In this document: positions 61,172 to 64,000 of the stretch, in pieces
Layout: each line of letters begins with the position of its first letter
Numbering within the stretch: the first letter of the stretch is position 1
NCBI RefSeq assembly: GCF_000156335.1
Contig: NZ_DS999213.1
Span: forward strand, 3,510,491-3,574,490
Length of the DNA stretch: 64,000 nucleotides
Reading direction: 5' to 3'
Origin: Roseobacter sp. GAI101
Lineage (GTDB): Bacteria > Pseudomonadota > Alphaproteobacteria > Rhodobacterales > Rhodobacteraceae
Position numbers and translations under genes: made by a program
Notes under the pieces: model-generated
What the model saw: the letters and a program-made list of their open reading frames with translations, nothing else
The model's database searches: none
What the model was told of the DNA's origin: nothing

Positions 61172-62335
61172 ATGAAGCTGGCATGTGCAACTCGGATTGC
61201 TGCGATGTTTGTGCTCGCGGCCAGCGCTGGATTTGCGCAGGAAACACCTGACCCACAGCCGCGTGTTCCCAGTGTGACCGTGGATACGGCGGCGATCGCT
61301 GAAATCGTGAACCGTGTGCCGATTTCAGGCAGTCTTGAGGCATTTCGCGAGGTGCTGGTGTACCCCCAGGTGTCAGGCTTCCCGATTGAGGTAATCATGG
61401 TCGATGCCGGGGCACAGGTCGCAAAAGGCGATGTGCTGGCGCTGTTGAACACCGATACATTGACCGTGCAGGTTTCCCAGGCAGAGGCAGAATATGCCCG
61501 TGCGCAAGCGGGCGTGCGCCAAGCCCAAAGCCAGATCACATCCGCCGAAGCGTCAGCCGCGCAGGCGCAAAGCGTTCTTGCGCGTAATCAGCAGCTTGAG
61601 CGGTCCGGCAACACCACCCAAGCCGCTTTGGATCAGGCCAGTGCCAACGCCCAGACCGCAGATGCCGCCGTGGCCTCGGCGAAAGACGGGCTCGAGGTTG
61701 CGCGGGCGCAGGTCTTGCAAGCGCAGGCATCGCTGGATTTGGCACGGCTTAATCTGGACCGCGCAACGATAAAGGCCCCTACAGCAGGAACCGTATCCGC
61801 GCGCAATGCGCAGCTGGGGGCGATTGCCACAAGTTCTGGCGAACCGCTGTTTCGGATGATCCAGGACGGCGTGATCGAGGTAAAGGCCGAAATCGTCGAA
61901 ACCGCCTTGGCGCAGATCGAACCGGGGGATGCGGCGCAGGTCGATATCCCCGGTGTAGGTATGGTGAACGGATCGGTGCGTCTGGTGTCGCCGACGGTCG
62001 ATCCTGTGAACCGTCTGGGGGATGTGCGCGTGTCGCTCGACGACGGCCGCACCTTGCGAACCGGTGTGTTTGCAGGCGGGTGGATCATCACCGATCGCCA
62101 TGACGGGCTGACCGTGCCCACGACAGCCGTCTTGACCGATGCCACGGGCGATTACGTTCTTGAGGTTGATGGCGATAGCCTGGTGCGCCGGGACGTGACT
62201 GCCGGACTGATCTGGGACGACCGCCGCGAGGTGTTGGCGGGCCTTGAGGAAGGTGCCATTGTGGTCGCCAAGGCCAGTGCGTTCTTTTCCGATGGGGACA
62301 AGGTCAACCCTGTCATGGAAGGGGCTGATTCTTAA
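61172..62335 (+). CDS. RND efflux periplasmic adaptor (membrane fusion protein)
   Basis: About 387 residues with a signal peptide (MKLACATRIAAMFVLAASAGFA). It has the lipoyl/biotinyl halves (VSGFPIEVIMVDAGAQVAKGDVLA and LDRATIKAPTAGTVS) flanking an Ala/Gln-rich coiled-coil hairpin (about 100-180), then beta-barrel and membrane-proximal domains. It bridges the RND pump and an outer-membrane channel. The ATG at 61172 has TGGAG at good spacing; an ATG at 61160 is an alternative. Its stop overlaps the permease start. Confidence 0.9.
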   Translation: MKLACATRIAAMFVLAASAGFAQETPDPQPRVPSVTVDTAAIAEIVNRVPISGSLEAFREVLVYPQVSGFPIEVIMVDAGAQVAKGDVLALLNTDTLTVQVSQAEAEYARAQAGVRQAQSQITSAEASAAQAQSVLARNQQLERSGNTTQAALDQASANAQTADAAVASAKDGLEVARAQVLQAQASLDLARLNLDRATIKAPTAGTVSARNAQLGAIATSSGEPLFRMIQDGVIEVKAEIVETALAQIEPGDAAQVDIPGVGMVNGSVRLVSPTVDPVNRLGDVRVSLDDGRTLRTGVFAGGWIITDRHDGLTVPTTAVLTDATGDYVLEVDGDSLVRRDVTAGLIWDDRREVLAGLEEGAIVVAKASAFFSDGDKVNPVMEGADS

Positions 62336-64000
62336 TGAATATGTCCACTTGGGCCATCCGGTCTCCGGTCCCGTCACTGGCTTTGTTTCTGGTGCTGTGC
62401 CTGATCGGTCTGGTCGGGTTCTTCCGTTTGCCGGTCACGCAATTCCCCAACATCGACATTCCGATTGTCACCGTGAATATCGCGCAACCCGGTGCGGCAC
62501 CGACCGAAATCGCGACACAGATCGTCAAACCGGTCGAAGGGGCGGTGTCGGATGTGACGGGGGTCAAACATGTCACGGCTGTCGCCTCGGATGGGTCGGC
62601 CAGTCTGACCATCGAATTCGAACTTGAGACCGACAGCGCCACCGCCCTGACCGATATCAAGGACGCGGTCGCAGGCGTGCAGGGCGATCTGCCGGATAAC
62701 GCGACCGAACCGATCATCAAACGTCTGGATGTGACGGGGCAGGCGATCCTGACCTATGCGGTGTCAGACCCGACGCAATCGATCCAGGATTTGTCCTATT
62801 TCGTCGATGAAATCGTTGCGCGTGAACTGCAGGTGGAAAAAGGCGTCGGCAAAGTGACCCGCATCGGGGGCGGCGACCGCGCGATTGAGGTTGAACTGGA
62901 CCCGGACCGTTTGCTGTCCCTTGGCCTGACGGCGGCGGATGTGAACAGTCAACTGCGGCAGAACAACATCGATCTGGGCGGCGGTTCGGGTGATCTGGGC
63001 GGACAGGAGTATTCAATCCGCGCGCTGGGCAGCGCTGATACGGTGGCGCAATTGGCCGCGACGCCGATCATTACCGCACCGGGCCAGACCGTGCGGCTGG
63101 ATGATCTGGGCAAAGTCTTTGACGGTGCAACCGAAACGTCAAGCTTTGCGATGCTAGACGGTCAGCCCGTCGTGGCCTTTGGTGTGTTCCGGTCGACGGG
63201 GGCGAGCGATCTGGCAGCGGGGGACAACGCGAAGGAACGGCTGGCCGAACTGGCCGAGGAATATCCCAATGCAAGCTTCGCGCTGATTGATGATGCCACG
63301 GTTTACACCGAGGGCAATTACCACTCCGCGATGGACACGCTGTACGAGGGGGCCGCCCTTGCGATCATCGTGGTGTTCTTGTTCCTGCGCAACTGGCGCG
63401 CGACGATCATCACTGCCGTTGCCTTGCCATTGTCGATCATCCCGACATTCATGGTGATGCAGTATCTTGGTTTCTCTCTGAACACCGTCAGCCTGTTGGG
63501 CATTACGCTGGTCACGGGCATCCTTGTCGATGACGCGATTGTCGAGATTGAAAATATCGTCCGGCACATTCAGATGGGCAAACCGGCTTACGAGGCTTCA
63601 GAGGAAGCTGCCTCCGAAATCGGCCTGACCGTCATCGCGATCAGTTTCACCATCGTTGCGGTCTTTGCGCCGGTCAGTTTCATGTCGGGCATCGCCGGGC
63701 AGTATTTCAAGCAATTCGGCCTGACCGTGGCTGTCGCGGTGTTGTTTTCGCTGCTGGTGGCACGGCTGATCACCCCGATGATGGCGGCCTATTTCTTGCG
63801 TGACGGCATCGCCCCCGAGGAAGAGGAAAAAGACGGCTTCATCATGCGGCGCTACATGGGCGTTTTGGGGTGGACCTTGCGCAACCGTACGCTGACGCTG
63901 TTGTTGGGGCTGGCGATTTTCGCGGGCTCGATCTTTTCCGCAACGCTGCTGCCGACCGAATTCGTGCCCGCCGCGGATCGGGGGCGATCGACCGTATCGC
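62335..64000 (+). CDS. RND efflux permease (partial, runs off the window)
   Basis: The first ~555 residues of an AcrB/MdtB-like proton-driven exporter; a full protein is about 1,030 residues. After helix 1 the porter domain begins TQFPNIDIPIVTVN, followed by GVKHVTAVASDGSASL and helices 2-6 with TGILVDDAIVEIEN, the conserved Asp-Asp of helix 4 that carries protons. It shares one base with the adaptor stop (TAATG). Hydrophobic drugs or lipids are likely substrates, not readable here. No TolC-like gene is visible before the window ends. Confidence 0.92.
   Translation, partial: MNMSTWAIRSPVPSLALFLVLCLIGLVGFFRLPVTQFPNIDIPIVTVNIAQPGAAPTEIATQIVKPVEGAVSDVTGVKHVTAVASDGSASLTIEFELETDSATALTDIKDAVAGVQGDLPDNATEPIIKRLDVTGQAILTYAVSDPTQSIQDLSYFVDEIVARELQVEKGVGKVTRIGGGDRAIEVELDPDRLLSLGLTAADVNSQLRQNNIDLGGGSGDLGGQEYSIRALGSADTVAQLAATPIITAPGQTVRLDDLGKVFDGATETSSFAMLDGQPVVAFGVFRSTGASDLAAGDNAKERLAELAEEYPNASFALIDDATVYTEGNYHSAMDTLYEGAALAIIVVFLFLRNWRATIITAVALPLSIIPTFMVMQYLGFSLNTVSLLGITLVTGILVDDAIVEIENIVRHIQMGKPAYEASEEAASEIGLTVIAISFTIVAVFAPVSFMSGIAGQYFKQFGLTVAVAVLFSLLVARLITPMMAAYFLRDGIAPEEEEKDGFIMRRYMGVLGWTLRNRTLTLLLGLAIFAGSIFSATLLPTEFVPAADRGRSTVS

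Overview
The window is ordinary chromosome of an alphaproteobacterium, most likely a marine member of the Roseobacter group (Rhodobacteraceae). This rests on a SAM/SAH-type riboswitch in front of metK (a class known almost only from Rhodobacterales), irr divergent from fabA-fabB-fabI, the orders miaB...phoH-ybeY-corC-lnt-metK and aroA-cmk...rpsA-ihfB-lapA-trpF, a lysC-ptsP pair, high GC, and a G/C-rich dispersed repeat at gene ends. I saw no rRNA, tRNA, CRISPR array, insertion sequence or prophage. The assignment is inference from gene content and motifs; no database was searched.

Layout. 1-10.1 kb is a catabolic region: a fused alpha/beta 2-oxo acid dehydrogenase E1, a convergent enolase-superfamily gene, and a tightly packed minus-strand operon (HAD type II hydrolase, alpha/beta hydrolase, PLP dehydratase, PcaD-like enol-lactonase, second alpha/beta hydrolase, PcaB-like cycloisomerase, MFS exporter). 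10.2-16.1 kb holds an FKBP isomerase, a THUMP rRNA methyltransferase, the unsaturated fatty-acid genes fabA-fabB plus fabI, divergent irr and a PhyH oxygenase. 16.3-18 kb holds an orphan ParA and a degenerate glycosyltransferase-like protein. 18.1-27.7 kb is a translation/envelope block: miaB, an OmpA/lipoprotein pair sharing one module, phoH, ybeY, corC, lnt, riboswitch-metK, an output-less response regulator and trmB. 27.8-34.1 kb is aroA-cmk, a rhodanese, rpsA, ihfB, lapA, trpF. 34.1-37.2 kb is a polysaccharide export/KDO operon (kpsT-kpsE-kdsA) without a permease gene. 37.4-40.1 kb holds a CDF exporter with an ArsR regulator, a four-cysteine uracil-DNA glycosylase and an SseB-like protein. 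40.3-44.5 kb is a complete ugpBAEC glycerol-3-phosphate importer. 44.8-50.6 kb holds a degenerate metallo-beta-lactamase, an FAD dehydrogenase, apt, mtnP and a SulP transporter. 50.6-57 kb holds a flavin reductase, GNAT and EcsC proteins, modABC, a NUDIX protein, a DUF1178 protein and an SDR. The end carries lysC (with an apparent internal start for a regulatory subunit), ptsP and an RND efflux pair whose permease runs off the window.

How parts fit together: metK, mtnP and apt form a SAM synthesis and methylthioadenosine/adenine salvage set, used by the methyltransferases here; fabA/B/I with irr links membrane lipid synthesis to iron status by location only; kdsA supplies KDO to an export operon. 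The best candidates for further work are the shared OmpA/lipoprotein module, the internal lysC start, the mixed pca-like operon, the rpsA leader and two degenerate enzymes (glycosyltransferase-like and metallo-beta-lactamase-like).
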